Source: Microbacterium sp. AK031
GTDB lineage: Bacteria; Actinomycetota; Actinomycetes; Actinomycetales; Microbacteriaceae
Direction: 5' to 3'
Assembly (NCBI RefSeq): GCF_024807145.1
Contig: NZ_JANUCA010000001.1
Coordinates: forward strand, 992,001 to 1,056,000
Length of the DNA: 64,000 nucleotides
In this document: positions 21,258 through 30,142 of the stretch, in pieces
How positions within the stretch are numbered: the first letter of the stretch is position 1
Layout of the letters: the number at the start of each line of letters is the position of its first letter
Translations under genes and position numbers: made by a program
Notes under the pieces: model-generated
Told to the model about the DNA's origin: nothing
Databases searched by the model: none
Seen by the model: only the letters and a program-made list of their open reading frames with translations

Positions 21258-23134
21258 TGGATCACTTCCACGTTGAGGATGTCTTGGTGCACGGCGAGAA
21301 GACGAACCTGCTCCGTCGACCCCTGAGCGGGCACGGAGAAGAAGAGCTGCAATCCGTAGGTGGTCACGACGCCCTTGGCGGCCTCCTCGACTCCGGTGAG
21401 AGCCTTGGCCTCGGGGTTCTCCCCGAACTTGATCACCGCGTCGGCCGATGTCGGCGCGATCGTCTCGCTGTCGATCATCGACACCGCCACGATGGCTCCG
21501 CTGTCGAGCGTCGCCATGGCGACCGCCGGGGCGGTGCCCGGGACGATGTCGAACGCCGTGCTCGAAGTCTCGGCAGCACCGTGGTCGACGAGGGACTGCG
21601 TCACCGCCGCACGGCTGGCGACGATGGAGTCCGCGAGCGTGATGCTCACAGGATCGAAGAGCGAGCGGTACTCACTCGCCTCGCCGGTGTCGACGACATC
21701 CGCGAACGCCGCTGTGAGCTCATCAGGCGCGAGCGCGAGGAAAGCTGACGCGTTCTCGGTGATGAGGCTGGTTCCCAGCCAGGCAGGAGCGAGCTCCGGC
21801 ACCTCGGCCGAGGCCTGCATCTCGGCGATGTTGGACACCTTGTAGTTCGACCACGGATCGGCTTGCGTCATGGTCAGAATGACGGGAGGAACGGTGTCAT
21901 CGCTCTTGCTCTTGCTGAGCGCCAGCACGGTTCGCGGCCAACCGTCTGTCGCCTGCGGCAGCAGCACCTCGATCGCCTCGGTCGGGATCACGGCCGGCGG
22001 AGTGCGGTCCGTGAGAGTCGCACGGAGCGTGTAGTCGGTGGTTCTCGCTGCCAGCGCGGCACCTTCGAGACGTGTGCCGGCGAGTTCGATGTCCAGCGCC
22101 GAGTCCGACTCTTCAAGAGTTGCGGAGATGTCCTTGAGGATGCGGGAAGCTTGGGCCTCGGTGACTGCAGGCGGCTTCTGATTCTCCGGGGTGATCACGG
22201 TCTGCGTGGGCGACGGCGTCGGAGATGCTTCGCCGAACTGCGGCCAGGTATCACTCGAGCAGCCGGCGAACAGCATGGCTGCGACACCGAAGGCAGGCAG
22301 AACCAGCAGGCGGCGTCGGATGGAGCGCGCGCGACGTTCGGTCTTCGGGGCGCTCTTCTGATCGGGGGATTCCTCTGTCACCGGTTCGGCAGCGTCCGGT
22401 GTCTCGAGCGCCTCCCGGACGGGTGCGCGCTCCACAGCGAGATCGATCGGCTCAGTGGCAGGCAACGGTCCGGGACCTTTCCTGCGAGGGCCACGTCCCC
22501 TGCGCTGGTGGCGGATAGCCAATACGTACATCACGAGGCCGAACAGCAGCACGGCCCCACCGGCGGCGATGAGCGGACCGACCCACGGCGTCGAACGATC
22601 CAGCGGCCATGAGATGACGACATCCTCCGGCGCGTTCTCCGTGCCATCCTTCGCGATCAGGAGGCTCATGCCCTCTGGCAGCTGCATGTCGGTGATGAGC
22701 TGGTCGGCTTCGCTGAACGAGTCCAGCCAGAGGTCGGAGCCGGCGGGATTGCGCCCTGCGGTCTGCTCCGGGTCGCCTTCCGCGCTCTCGTCTGCGTCGT
22801 CTGCCACCTCTTCGGGCTCGACCAGCGAACTCACGCTCGCGCCGTCGGAGTCGAGCGACACGACGTTGTACGTGGCATCCGAGAGCCAGGCCTCGAGATC
22901 GGCGGTGCGACCGTAGGCGGCGAAGATCTCTCCCTCACCGCGGATCAGCAGCGTCTGCTGCCCCGGATTCTCGCGGAGCACTGCCCCATCGACAAGCATG
23001 TAGGGTGCGGGCTCTTCGACGCTCAGTTCAGTCTGCTGAGCCGATGGTCCCATGAAGATGGTTCGCTGAGCGATGCCTGCTCCGATGAGAAGCGTGGCCA
23101 GGACGAAGGCCACGACGGCCCACACGAAACGCAC
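21254..23134 (-). CDS. Large membrane protein with internal lipobox-like segment, function unknown
   Basis: A 626-residue protein I cannot assign to a characterised family. It has a hydrophobic N-terminal segment (3-23), an extracellular-type acidic region (24-186), a second membrane segment (187-207), a basic and Glu/Pro-rich linker (208-274), and a third hydrophobic segment (275-291) ending in LFAGCSSD. That segment looks like a lipoprotein signal peptide placed inside the chain, with C292 at the lipidation position. The remaining 330 residues (Thr/Ser/Pro-rich start, then an alpha/beta-looking domain) would face outside. A GTG start follows AGGAGA by six bases. It is coupled to the thioredoxin-TPR gene. 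It could be a fusion of a membrane protein and a lipoprotein. Confidence 0.8.
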   Translation of the reverse strand: MRFVWAVVAFVLATLLIGAGIAQRTIFMGPSAQQTELSVEEPAPYMLVDGAVLRENPGQQTLLIRGEGEIFAAYGRTADLEAWLSDATYNVVSLDSDGASVSSLVEPEEVADDADESAEGDPEQTAGRNPAGSDLWLDSFSEADQLITDMQLPEGMSLLIAKDGTENAPEDVVISWPLDRSTPWVGPLIAAGGAVLLFGLVMYVLAIRHQRRGRGPRRKGPGPLPATEPIDLAVERAPVREALETPDAAEPVTEESPDQKSAPKTERRARSIRRRLLVLPAFGVAAMLFAGCSSDTWPQFGEASPTPSPTQTVITPENQKPPAVTEAQASRILKDISATLEESDSALDIELAGTRLEGAALAARTTDYTLRATLTDRTPPAVIPTEAIEVLLPQATDGWPRTVLALSKSKSDDTVPPVILTMTQADPWSNYKVSNIAEMQASAEVPELAPAWLGTSLITENASAFLALAPDELTAAFADVVDTGEASEYRSLFDPVSITLADSIVASRAAVTQSLVDHGAAETSSTAFDIVPGTAPAVAMATLDSGAIVAVSMIDSETIAPTSADAVIKFGENPEAKALTGVEEAAKGVVTTYGLQLFFSVPAQGSTEQVRLLAVHQDILNVEVIQ

Positions 23135-23310
23135 GAAAAGTCTCCTTACGTGATCCAGGCGCCTCGCCCAGATCTCCGCTCGACGTTTCAGACTATCGAA
23201 ACAGGCTGAGTGTTGACTACGAGGGGCGGCAACCTTCCGCGATCGGCACGTCGCGAATTGCGGTCGCCACTTGACGACTACCCTGAGATCAGTCTTCTCG
23301 AGGAGAGCGC
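23135..23310. promoter_or_regulatory. Divergent promoter region between the membrane protein and the AI-2E-family gene
   Basis: The interval contains a solitary GAAACAGG half-site (23198-23205) facing a GTTTC (23185-23189), a TTGACT (23213-23218), and TACCCT (23279-23284) as a possible -10 for the plus-strand gene. AGGAGA (23141-23146, minus) is the Shine-Dalgarno of the membrane-protein gene, and GAGGAGA (23300-23306) that of the transporter. No clean -35/-10 pair was found. Confidence 0.35.
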
Positions 23311-24363
23311 ATGAAGGTTCACAACCCGTTCCGCACGGCCCTGGTGGCCACGCTCGGCGTGGGACTCGGCATCCTGCTCATCGGCAGCGTCCAATCCCTC
23401 TCCACCGTGCTGCTGTACGTCGGGACGGCACTCTTCATCAGCCTCGGACTCGATCCGGTCATCTCCTTCTTCGAACGTCGCAGGCTCCCCCGCTGGCTCG
23501 CAGTGATCGTGACGATCCTCGGAGTGCTCGGCATCTTCGCCGGAATCGTCCTCATCGTCCTGCCGATCATCATCGACCAGGTGAGCCAGCTCGTCCAGCA
23601 GATCACCAGACTCGTCCAGTCGAGCAATGACATCTGGGGCGATCTGCGCGAGTGGCTCGGCGCGGTCTTCCCCGCACTCGACATCGACCGCATCCTCACC
23701 GAGGCGCAGGACTGGCTGCTCGCGAACATGGGCGACATCACGGGCGGCGTCATCGCTGTGAGCCTCAACCTGGTGACCGGCCTGTTCGGGGCGTTCATCG
23801 TGCTGATCCTGACCATCTACCTGACCGCATCGACCCCGTCGCTCAAGCGTTCGGTCTACCAGCTCGTTCCCGCCTCCCGCCGCCCTCGTTTCATCGATCT
23901 GGCCGAGCAGATCACAGACTCGGTCGGGTACTACGTCATGGGTCAGGTCACTCTCGGCATGATCAACGGCGTGCTCAGCGCGATCTTCCTCAGCATCATC
24001 CACGCGCCGTTCGCCGCAGTGCTCGCGGTCGTCGCGTTCTTCTTCTCGCTGATCCCGCTGGTGGGCACGCTCACTGGTTCGACGATCATCGTGCTCGCGT
24101 GTCTCATCCCCGGCCTGGGCTCTCCGGCCACAGCGCTTGCCGCGGGGATCTACTACCTGATCTACATGCAGATCGAGGCGTACGTGATCTCACCGCGCAT
24201 CATGAGTCGTGCGGTCTCCGTGCCCGGCGCTGTCGTCGTGGTCGCGGCGCTCGCCGGCGGATCGCTGCTCGGACTGCTCGGTGCCCTCATCGCGATTCCC
24301 GTCGCCGCGAGCATCCTGATCATCTACCGCCAGGTGCTCATCCCTCGCATGAATGAGCGGTGA
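23311..24363 (+). CDS. AI-2E family transporter (PerM/YdbI-type membrane protein)
   Basis: A 350-residue integral membrane protein with about eight hydrophobic segments. Two N-terminal helices precede a soluble stretch with LPIIIDQVSQLVQQI and the WLGAVFPAL amphipathic region, then SVGYYVMGQVTLGMINGVL and the conserved C-terminal FFFSLIPLVGTLTGSTI and IYYLIYMQIEAYVISPRIM motifs of the family. Members have been linked to autoinducer-2 export or Na+/H+ antiport; substrate unknown here. GAGGAG precedes the ATG. Confidence 0.9.
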   Translation: MKVHNPFRTALVATLGVGLGILLIGSVQSLSTVLLYVGTALFISLGLDPVISFFERRRLPRWLAVIVTILGVLGIFAGIVLIVLPIIIDQVSQLVQQITRLVQSSNDIWGDLREWLGAVFPALDIDRILTEAQDWLLANMGDITGGVIAVSLNLVTGLFGAFIVLILTIYLTASTPSLKRSVYQLVPASRRPRFIDLAEQITDSVGYYVMGQVTLGMINGVLSAIFLSIIHAPFAAVLAVVAFFFSLIPLVGTLTGSTIIVLACLIPGLGSPATALAAGIYYLIYMQIEAYVISPRIMSRAVSVPGAVVVVAALAGGSLLGLLGALIAIPVAASILIIYRQVLIPRMNER

Positions 24364-25080
24364 TCACACGGGCCATTCGTTCGCCAGTGGAAGGGCGTCC
24401 GGATTCACCACGGCGACGATCTCCGTGAGCACGCGGCGCGTCTGAGATTCGCCGACCCACAGGTGCTTGCCGCCTTCGACGTCGATCAGTGTGATGTCGG
24501 GGATGGACGCGAAGCGCTCTCGAGCTTCTTCCGGCCGAAGATAGTCGTCGAATTCGGGGATGAGAGCTATCACTCGGCGCTCTTCGCCCGCCCATGCCGC
24601 GATCTCCTCGGCGGTGGCCCTGTGCAACGGCGGAGAGAGCAGGATGATGCCCTCCACGTCGTGCTCTCTCCCGTACTTCAGGGCGAGCTCCGTGCCGAAG
24701 GACCAGCCCACCAGCCACGGCCGCGGCAGGGACCTCTCACGGACGAAGTCCATCGCGGCCGCCACATCGAACTGCTCGGCTTCGCCGCCGTCGAACTTGC
24801 CCTGACTCGTGCCGCGCGGTGAGGTCGTGCCTCGGGTGTTGAAACGGAGCACGGCGAGATCAGCCAGAGCGGGAAGGCGTCCGGCGGCCTTGCGCAGGAT
24901 ATGCGAATCCATGAAGCCACCTGCGGAGGGAAGCGGATGCAGCGTCACCAGAGTCGCGACCGGCTCTGCGGCTTCGGGAAGCGCCAGTTCCCCCACCAGC
25001 GTCAGCTCGTCGGCCGTGGACAGTTCGATCGGCTCCCTCGATGCAGGCAGATCCAGTGGGCCGCGAATCTGAATGCTCAC
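24364..25080 (-). CDS. Alpha/beta hydrolase
   Basis: A 238-residue protein with the alpha/beta-hydrolase pattern: TLHPLPSAGG oxyanion region, RFNTRGT, nucleophile serine in GWSFGTELAL, a late Asp region (PEFDDYLRP) and catalytic His in EGGKHLWVGE. It resembles the dienelactone-hydrolase/YfbB-like small hydrolases and likely acts in the cytoplasm; substrate unknown. The frame opens 60 codons further upstream, but GTG at 25080 forms a GTGA overlap with the stop of the preceding gene, so translation is probably coupled. Its stop abuts the AI-2E gene stop to make TGATCA. Confidence 0.85.
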   Translation of the reverse strand: MSIQIRGPLDLPASREPIELSTADELTLVGELALPEAAEPVATLVTLHPLPSAGGFMDSHILRKAAGRLPALADLAVLRFNTRGTTSPRGTSQGKFDGGEAEQFDVAAAMDFVRERSLPRPWLVGWSFGTELALKYGREHDVEGIILLSPPLHRATAEEIAAWAGEERRVIALIPEFDDYLRPEEARERFASIPDITLIDVEGGKHLWVGESQTRRVLTEIVAVVNPDALPLANEWPV

Positions 25081-25364
25081 GCCATCCGCCAGCAGTGGGT
25101 GTGCCAGTGCCGACGCGCCGCGAGGTCTGCCGCATCGCCGAGAACCCCATCCGCGCGCCACACGACCTGGTGAGCGGTGCCGGACGGGATCACTCCACGG
25201 CATCCCGGGCAGATGTACTCCTTCAGCGCCTGTTGCGCAGAGACGGGCTGCACCGTCCACTCGCGGCCCTGTCGGCTCTCGCTGCGTTTCCAGCCCGCGA
25301 GCAGCCGATCGAAGGAGTCCTCAGCGTCAGGGCGCTCCTGGCGCCGTCTGTGTGAGCGTGGCAT
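25077..25364 (-). CDS. Small conserved actinobacterial Cys/His protein ('ATP/GTP-binding protein')
   Basis: A 95-residue protein that matches a small protein widely conserved in actinobacteria and often named ATP/GTP-binding protein without evidence. A basic N-terminus (MPRSHRRR) leads to YICPGCRGVIPSGTAHQVVW and RHWHTHCWR; the C-x-x-C pair with the later His and Cys suggests a zinc site. Function unknown. It lies nine bases after the Rpf-like gene and overlaps the hydrolase start. Confidence 0.75.
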   Translation of the reverse strand: MPRSHRRRQERPDAEDSFDRLLAGWKRSESRQGREWTVQPVSAQQALKEYICPGCRGVIPSGTAHQVVWRADGVLGDAADLAARRHWHTHCWRMA

Positions 25365-25373
25365 GGTGAAGCA

Positions 25374-26066
25374 TTACCACCAGTGGTTGTTGATCCAGAA
25401 CTCGTAAGCCCCGGCCCAGCTCCCGTAGCGCCCCGTGGCATAGCCGTTGGCCCAGCGCAGGTTGTCGACCGGGTCGTAGCCATTGCCGGGTACCTTGCTG
25501 CACGGCAGCGCCTGCACGAGCCCGCACGCGCCTGAAGACGAGTTCGTGGCGTTCGGGTTCCAGCCGCTCTCCTTGGCGACGATGTAGTCGACGTAGCCCC
25601 AGTCGCCTGAAGCGATGCCGGCAGCCGCCATCCACTCCGCCGGCGCACCGCCACCGGTGTAGTACACCGGCCCTGGCGCCGAGTAGGAATCCGAGGAATC
25701 AGACGAAGCCACCTCCGGCTCCGGCTCGGGCGTCGGAGTGGGGGTCGGCGTCACATAGACGTCATAGGAGCCTCGGGTGGCCGGCTCGATGGTCGCGCCC
25801 TCTGCCGTGACCGTCAGGTCCTGCGTGTCCTGGGCTGCCAGCGAGAACGGCGTCTCGACATCAGCGACCGGTGGCTTTGCGAGTGCCATGCCCGTCGGTG
25901 CGACGATCGCCACCGCGAATGCGACGACTCCGAAGGCTGCGAAAGCCCCGACCACTCCGCGACGCCGTGACCAGCGATTCGCTGCGCGTGCGGGCGTTCT
26001 CGGGGGTGCAGACCTCGCCGGCGCCACACTGGCGACGGCGGAATCTATCTCGGTGCCGGAAGTCAC
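25374..26066 (-). CDS. Secreted Rpf/lytic-transglycosylase-like protein
   Basis: A 230-residue exported protein. A basic stretch (RWSRRRG) and a hydrophobic segment around residues 37-60 form a long signal peptide or anchor, followed by a Thr-Pro/Glu-Pro repeat linker (PTPTPTPEPEPE) and a C-terminal lysozyme-like domain of about 85 residues, with the likely catalytic Glu in IVAKESGWNPNA, then SSGACGLVQALPCSK and ending in NNHWW. Such proteins cleave peptidoglycan and in actinobacteria include resuscitation-promoting factors. GTG at 26066 is preferred to the longer frame (26105) because TACACT lies nine bases upstream (26076-26081). Confidence 0.85.
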   Translation of the reverse strand: MTSGTEIDSAVASVAPARSAPPRTPARAANRWSRRRGVVGAFAAFGVVAFAVAIVAPTGMALAKPPVADVETPFSLAAQDTQDLTVTAEGATIEPATRGSYDVYVTPTPTPTPEPEPEVASSDSSDSYSAPGPVYYTGGGAPAEWMAAAGIASGDWGYVDYIVAKESGWNPNATNSSSGACGLVQALPCSKVPGNGYDPVDNLRWANGYATGRYGSWAGAYEFWINNHWW

Positions 26067-26125
26067 AATAGCTCCAGTGTATCCAGCCGGGCCTGAGACC
26101 TCCATCCGAATGCTCGGCGCAGCCC

Positions 26126-26716
26126 TCAGCGAACGGCGAGGATCACATCGATCGTGGCATCCAGGAGCGCATCGACCTGCTCTTCACGGTACCCGGAGCG
26201 CTGCATTCTGAACGCAGCGGACCTCAGCTGCTCGACCGAGAGTTCATCGCCGTCGCGCAGATACCGCACGATTCGTGCCGCCACATGATCGACCTCGTCG
26301 ATGCGATATCCGAAGGATAGGAAGCCGGTGCGTGCGAACTTCTTCCGACGGCTGCGCGCCAGATGGTCGAGTATGACCTGTGCCTCGGAGCGAGCGTGCG
26401 TGACCCACGCCTCCGCTCCTTCGGCGCGGACTGCTCGCTCACGCTGTCGCGCGGCCAACGCATCCTCGACGCGCCCGAGAGCAGCATCCACCTCGGCGAT
26501 GTCGTAGCCGTCCTTGACCAGCGGGAACGAAGCGACGCGAACGTCGGCGGCGGACAGATCGTCCGAGCCCTGCTCGAAGCTGTCCCGCGCCGCCGCAAGG
26601 AAGGTGTCGACCGCGGTGCGGTGGTAGCCGCGCTCGCGGCCGCTCACCGTGCGGAAGGCGGGCGTCGTCTCTTCTTCGTCGAACTCAGTCACATCTTTCA
26701 CCGTATCCGAAGTCAT
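26126..26716 (-). CDS. DivIVA-domain-like protein
   Basis: A 196-residue protein built from repeats of the short DivIVA-type motif (GYHRTAVDTFLAAA, GYDIAEVDAALGRV, GYRIDEVDHVAARI and GYREEQVDALLDAT). In DivIVA proteins this motif precedes coiled coils and binds curved membrane; here four copies occur with only short helices between, as in several small actinobacterial DivIVA-domain proteins of unknown role. The ATG overlaps the cdsA stop by four bases, so it is the second gene of a coupled pair. Confidence 0.75.
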   Translation of the reverse strand: MTSDTVKDVTEFDEEETTPAFRTVSGRERGYHRTAVDTFLAAARDSFEQGSDDLSAADVRVASFPLVKDGYDIAEVDAALGRVEDALAARQRERAVRAEGAEAWVTHARSEAQVILDHLARSRRKKFARTGFLSFGYRIDEVDHVAARIVRYLRDGDELSVEQLRSAAFRMQRSGYREEQVDALLDATIDVILAVR

Positions 26717-27816
26717 GGAAGCGTCACCCACGGCGATAGGAGGAAGTAGAGGCTCAGCGCAGGGATCGTCGAGGGCAGGATGCTGTCGAGCCGATCAAGT
26801 AGGCCACCATGGCCGGGAAGCCAGGAGCTCATGTCCTTGATGCCCATATCGCGTTTGATCATCGATTCGCCGAGATCGCCGAGGGTAGCGGACAGCAGAA
26901 TGGCGATGCCGAAGATCACACCGGCCCACCACGGGAGATTCAGCAGGAAGATGGCGAGGAGCACACCGGCGGCGATCGCCGCGAACACGGCGCCGGCGAA
27001 GCCCTCCCACGTCTTCTTGGGGCTGATTCGGGGAGCCATCGGATGCTTGCCGAAGGCGAGACCTGCGGCGTAGGCACCCGTGTCGGATGCGACCGCGATC
27101 GCGACGAACGCGAGCACCCACCATTGCCCGCCCTCCTGAGCCAGCAGCAGGAGCGCGACGCCGGTGAGGAAAGGCACGTAGACCTGCACGAATCCGCCCA
27201 CGATGGCGTCTGTGAGAACGTCTCCGTATGTGCGGCCGTCCTTCGAGATCATCTGAGCGAGGAGGCGCCAGACGATCACGAACACCACGGCGAAGAGCAG
27301 CGCGACCCAGATGAGCCACGGAGGCGCGAAATAGCCCGCCAGCACCAGGGCGACGCCCGCGATGATCTGAGGGACGATGTCGACTCGGCGGCCCGCAGCG
27401 CCCAGGGCGCGTGACAACTCGAAGATGCCCAGCACCGCGATCGCCAGCGCGATCGGCACGAACAGCTCTTTTATGAAGATCAGCGAGGCCAGCAGGATCG
27501 CGCCGAAGCCCAACCCGACGAGAATCGCGAGGATCAGGTCTCGGCCGGTCCGGGCCTTGATGCGCTCGTTGGCGTGATCGAGATGCTCGCGAGCCTGCGT
27601 CACGTGCGTCTCGAACTCGCCCTTGGCCTGACGCAGCTGCCCACGCACTGCCGCAGCCGGATCGACCGGGTGCGGTGGGTTCGGCGGCAGCGGCGGACGG
27701 GGAGGAATCGCCTGCTCGTCGACGACGGGTTGGCCGACGTCCGGGGTCGCTCCGCCACGAGCCTCGCGCCGCGTCAGCGGGCGTTGCTCGTCGTCCGAAC
27801 CGGGTACGTCGCTCAT
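26713..27816 (-). CDS. cdsA: Phosphatidate cytidylyltransferase (CDP-diglyceride synthase)
   Basis: A 367-residue enzyme that makes CDP-diacylglycerol from phosphatidic acid and CTP, the branch point of phospholipid synthesis. About 95 N-terminal residues are hydrophilic and Pro/Arg-rich, an extension common in actinobacterial CdsA. Eight or so membrane helices follow, and the C-terminal CDS signature (SATLGDLGESMIKR and GIKDMSSWLPGHGGLLDRLDS) is complete. It lies six bases after frr. Confidence 0.94.
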   Translation of the reverse strand: MSDVPGSDDEQRPLTRREARGGATPDVGQPVVDEQAIPPRPPLPPNPPHPVDPAAAVRGQLRQAKGEFETHVTQAREHLDHANERIKARTGRDLILAILVGLGFGAILLASLIFIKELFVPIALAIAVLGIFELSRALGAAGRRVDIVPQIIAGVALVLAGYFAPPWLIWVALLFAVVFVIVWRLLAQMISKDGRTYGDVLTDAIVGGFVQVYVPFLTGVALLLLAQEGGQWWVLAFVAIAVASDTGAYAAGLAFGKHPMAPRISPKKTWEGFAGAVFAAIAAGVLLAIFLLNLPWWAGVIFGIAILLSATLGDLGESMIKRDMGIKDMSSWLPGHGGLLDRLDSILPSTIPALSLYFLLSPWVTLP

Positions 27817-27822
27817 CCTCGG

Positions 27823-28377
27823 CTATACCTCGAGCAGCTCGGTCTCTTTGCGCTTGAGGGCGTCATCGATGAGGTCGACGTGCTGACGCGTCAGAGCATC
27901 GAGTTCCTTCTCACCGCGCGCGATCTCGTCTTCGCCGACATCGTTCTTGAGCGCGTCGAGTTCGTCCTTCGCCTTTCGACGGATGCCGCGCACATGCACC
28001 TTCGCGTCTTCACCCTTCGAACGCACGATCTTGACGTACTCCTTGCGACGTTCTGCCGTCAGCTCGGGCATGGTGACGCGCACGATGTTGCCGTCGTTCG
28101 TCGGGTTCGCACCCAGGTTCGGCATGTCGCGGATCGCCTGCTCGATGGCCTTGAGCGCGGACTTGTCGTACGGGGTGATCACGAGCGAGCGCGCTTCCGG
28201 GTTCGCCAGTGAAGCGAGTTGGGCCAGCGGGGTTGGCGAACCGTAGTAGTCCACCATGACCTTCTGGAACATCTGCGGGTTCGCGCGACCTGTGCGGACG
28301 GTTGCGAAGTCCTCCTTGGCGGATTCGACCGCACGAGTCATGCGGGAGGTGGTTTCAGCGAGGACATCCGCGATCAC
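27823..28377 (-). CDS. frr: Ribosome recycling factor
   Basis: A 184-residue factor that splits the post-termination ribosome together with EF-G. The start [37 protein letters not shown] and [11 protein letters not shown] are diagnostic. The GTG start has TAGGAG five bases upstream. The 85-base gap to pyrH holds its own -10 (TAGAAT) and an unusual tandem duplication. Confidence 0.97.
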   Translation of the reverse strand: MIADVLAETTSRMTRAVESAKEDFATVRTGRANPQMFQKVMVDYYGSPTPLAQLASLANPEARSLVITPYDKSALKAIEQAIRDMPNLGANPTNDGNIVRVTMPELTAERRKEYVKIVRSKGEDAKVHVRGIRRKAKDELDALKNDVGEDEIARGEKELDALTRQHVDLIDDALKRKETELLEV

Positions 28378-28387
28378 GGTGACTCCT

Positions 28388-28428
28388 ATCGTCGGGGTGT
28401 TCCAGCAATGGGTGTTCCAACAATTCTA
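28388..28428 (-). promoter_or_regulatory. frr promoter region with 15-base tandem repeat
   Basis: TAGAAT (28423-28428, minus) is a good -10. Just downstream, in the leader, GGTGTTCCAGCAAT (plus-strand reading) is repeated with one change and a period of 15 bases (about 28396-28425). The repeat would be transcribed in the frr leader. Confidence 0.45.
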
Positions 28429-28462
28429 TCCGGGCGTGCCGCCACGCTCGGTCTGGCGCGCC

Positions 28463-29179
28463 TCAGGCGGAGACCCGCGTGCCGATCGGCTCGCCGAGAA
28501 GCGCACGCGTCACGTTGCCCTCGGGCTCCATGCCGAACACCCGCATGTCCATGTTGTTGTCCATGCAGAGGCTGAACGCCGTCGAATCGACGACTTTGAG
28601 GCCACGCTGCAGCGCGTCACGGTACGTGACCTGCTCGATGCGTGTGGCAGTCGTGTCCTTCTTCGGGTCGGCGGTGTAGATGGCGTCCACGCCGTTCTTG
28701 GCGACGAGCACCTCGTCTGCACCGATCTCCAATGCTCGCTGAGCGGCGACTGTGTCGGTCGAAAAATACGGCAGACCCGCACCTGCGCCGAAGATAACGA
28801 CGCGCCCCTTCTCCAGGTGACGCTCTGCTCGGCGCGGGATGTACGGCTCCGCGACCTGGGTCATCGATATCGCCGACTGGACGCGAGTGGCGGCGCCGGC
28901 CTGCTCGAGGAAGTCCTGAAGGGCCAAGGCGTTCATGACGGTGCCGAGCATGCCCATGTAATCGGCGCGTCCGCGGTCCATGCCTCGCTGGCTCAGCTCC
29001 GCACCGCGGAAGAAGTTGCCTCCGCCGACCACGATGGCGATCTCGACCTGATCCACCGCCGCCGCGATATCACGCGCGATCTGACTGACGACATCGGGGT
29101 TCACACCCAGCTGTCCTGCCCCGAAGGCTTCGCCGGAGAGCTTGAGAAGGACGCGTCGGCGTCCGGTGCGTTCAGTCAT
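28463..29179 (-). CDS. pyrH: UMP kinase
   Basis: A 238-residue amino-acid-kinase-fold enzyme that phosphorylates UMP to UDP, essential for pyrimidine nucleotides. [37 protein letters not shown] and the aspartate region [14 protein letters not shown] are typical. The frame opens 16 codons upstream, but ATG at 29179 begins [16 protein letters not shown] and has AGAGGA about ten bases upstream. It has its own -10 (TATCTT, 29207-29212) immediately after the tsf terminator. Confidence 0.96.
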   Translation of the reverse strand: MTERTGRRRVLLKLSGEAFGAGQLGVNPDVVSQIARDIAAAVDQVEIAIVVGGGNFFRGAELSQRGMDRGRADYMGMLGTVMNALALQDFLEQAGAATRVQSAISMTQVAEPYIPRRAERHLEKGRVVIFGAGAGLPYFSTDTVAAQRALEIGADEVLVAKNGVDAIYTADPKKDTTATRIEQVTYRDALQRGLKVVDSTAFSLCMDNNMDMRVFGMEPEGNVTRALLGEPIGTRVSA

Positions 29180-29206
29180 TGGTGGGTGGTCCTCTCGTCC
29201 CGATTC

Positions 29207-29212
29207 AAGATA
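29207..29212 (-). promoter_or_regulatory. Possible -10 box TATCTT of pyrH
   Basis: TATCTT lies between the tsf terminator and pyrH and would start the mRNA about 20 bases before the ATG, leaving room for the AGAGGA ribosome site. Confidence 0.4.
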
Positions 29213-29231
29213 GTGCCTTCTGGGCATGGAA

Positions 29232-29265
29232 AAGGGGTTCGGATCGCAATGGATCCGAACCCCTT
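29232..29265 (-). terminator. Intrinsic terminator of rpsB-tsf
   Basis: A perfect 14-base stem (29232-29245 with 29252-29265) around the loop GCAATG. On the minus strand it is followed by TTTTCC, and it begins 8 bases past the tsf stop. It separates rpsB-tsf from pyrH. Confidence 0.88.
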
Positions 29266-29273
29266 CACAACTG

Positions 29274-30101
29274 CTACGCGCCGACCTTGAAGCGCGCGAA
29301 GTCTGTCACGGTGATACCGGCATCCTTCGCCACCTGGGCGACAGAGAGCTTGTTGTCCTTGGCGTAGTCCTGCTCGAGCAGGGAGACCTGCTTGATGAAC
29401 GCCGACACGCGGCCCTCGACGATCTTCGGCAGAGCAGCCTCGGGCTTGCCCTCGTTGCGCGAGATCTCGGTGACGATCTCACGCTCCTTCTCGACGGCCT
29501 CGGCGGGAACAGCATCCCGATCGAGGTATGACGGGTTGGCGAACGAGATGTGCTGGGCGATGCTGCGCGCAGTCTCCGCGTCGTCACCTGTGTAGGCGAC
29601 GACAACGCCGATCTGTGGCGGCAGGTCCTTGCTGGTGCGGTGCAGGTAGACCTCAACGGAGTCGCCGGTCACCGTGCGAACCTGACGCAGTTCGACCTTC
29701 TCGCCGATGATGGCTGCCTCGTCCGAGATCAGCTCGCCGACACTCTGGCTGCCGGCGGACGCCGCGAGGGCGTCCTCGACCGTGTTCGCCTTGGCAGCAG
29801 CAGCAGCGTCGGCGACCTTGTCGGCCAGCGCGATGAAGCGCTCGTTCTTCGCGACGAAGTCGGTCTCGCATGCGAGCTCGATGAGCGTGACGCTGCCGTC
29901 CTGCTCGCGAGCGACGACGAGTCCCTCGCTGGTGGAACGGTCAGCGCGCTTCGCGTTGCCCTTCGCACCCTTGAGGCGGAGGATCTCGACGGCCTTCTCG
30001 CGGTCGCCTTCTGCTTCCTCGAGCGCCTTCTTCGTGTCGACCATTCCGGTGCCGAGCTGCTCACGCAGCGCCTTGATGTCAGCGATGGTGAAGTTGGCCA
30101 T
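29274..30101 (-). CDS. tsf: Elongation factor Ts
   Basis: A 275-residue nucleotide exchange factor for EF-Tu. The N-terminal UBA-like helix [24 protein letters not shown], the TDFVAKN motif at 80-86 that inserts into EF-Tu, and the two dimerisation subdomains are present. It is 41 bases after rpsB, in the classic rpsB-tsf order, and is closed by a strong terminator. Confidence 0.97.
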   Translation of the reverse strand: MANFTIADIKALREQLGTGMVDTKKALEEAEGDREKAVEILRLKGAKGNAKRADRSTSEGLVVAREQDGSVTLIELACETDFVAKNERFIALADKVADAAAAAKANTVEDALAASAGSQSVGELISDEAAIIGEKVELRQVRTVTGDSVEVYLHRTSKDLPPQIGVVVAYTGDDAETARSIAQHISFANPSYLDRDAVPAEAVEKEREIVTEISRNEGKPEAALPKIVEGRVSAFIKQVSLLEQDYAKDNKLSVAQVAKDAGITVTDFARFKVGA

Positions 30102-30142
30102 GTGTGGTGGCTCCTTGCTTCGTGGTGGGTGTGTACGCGGAA

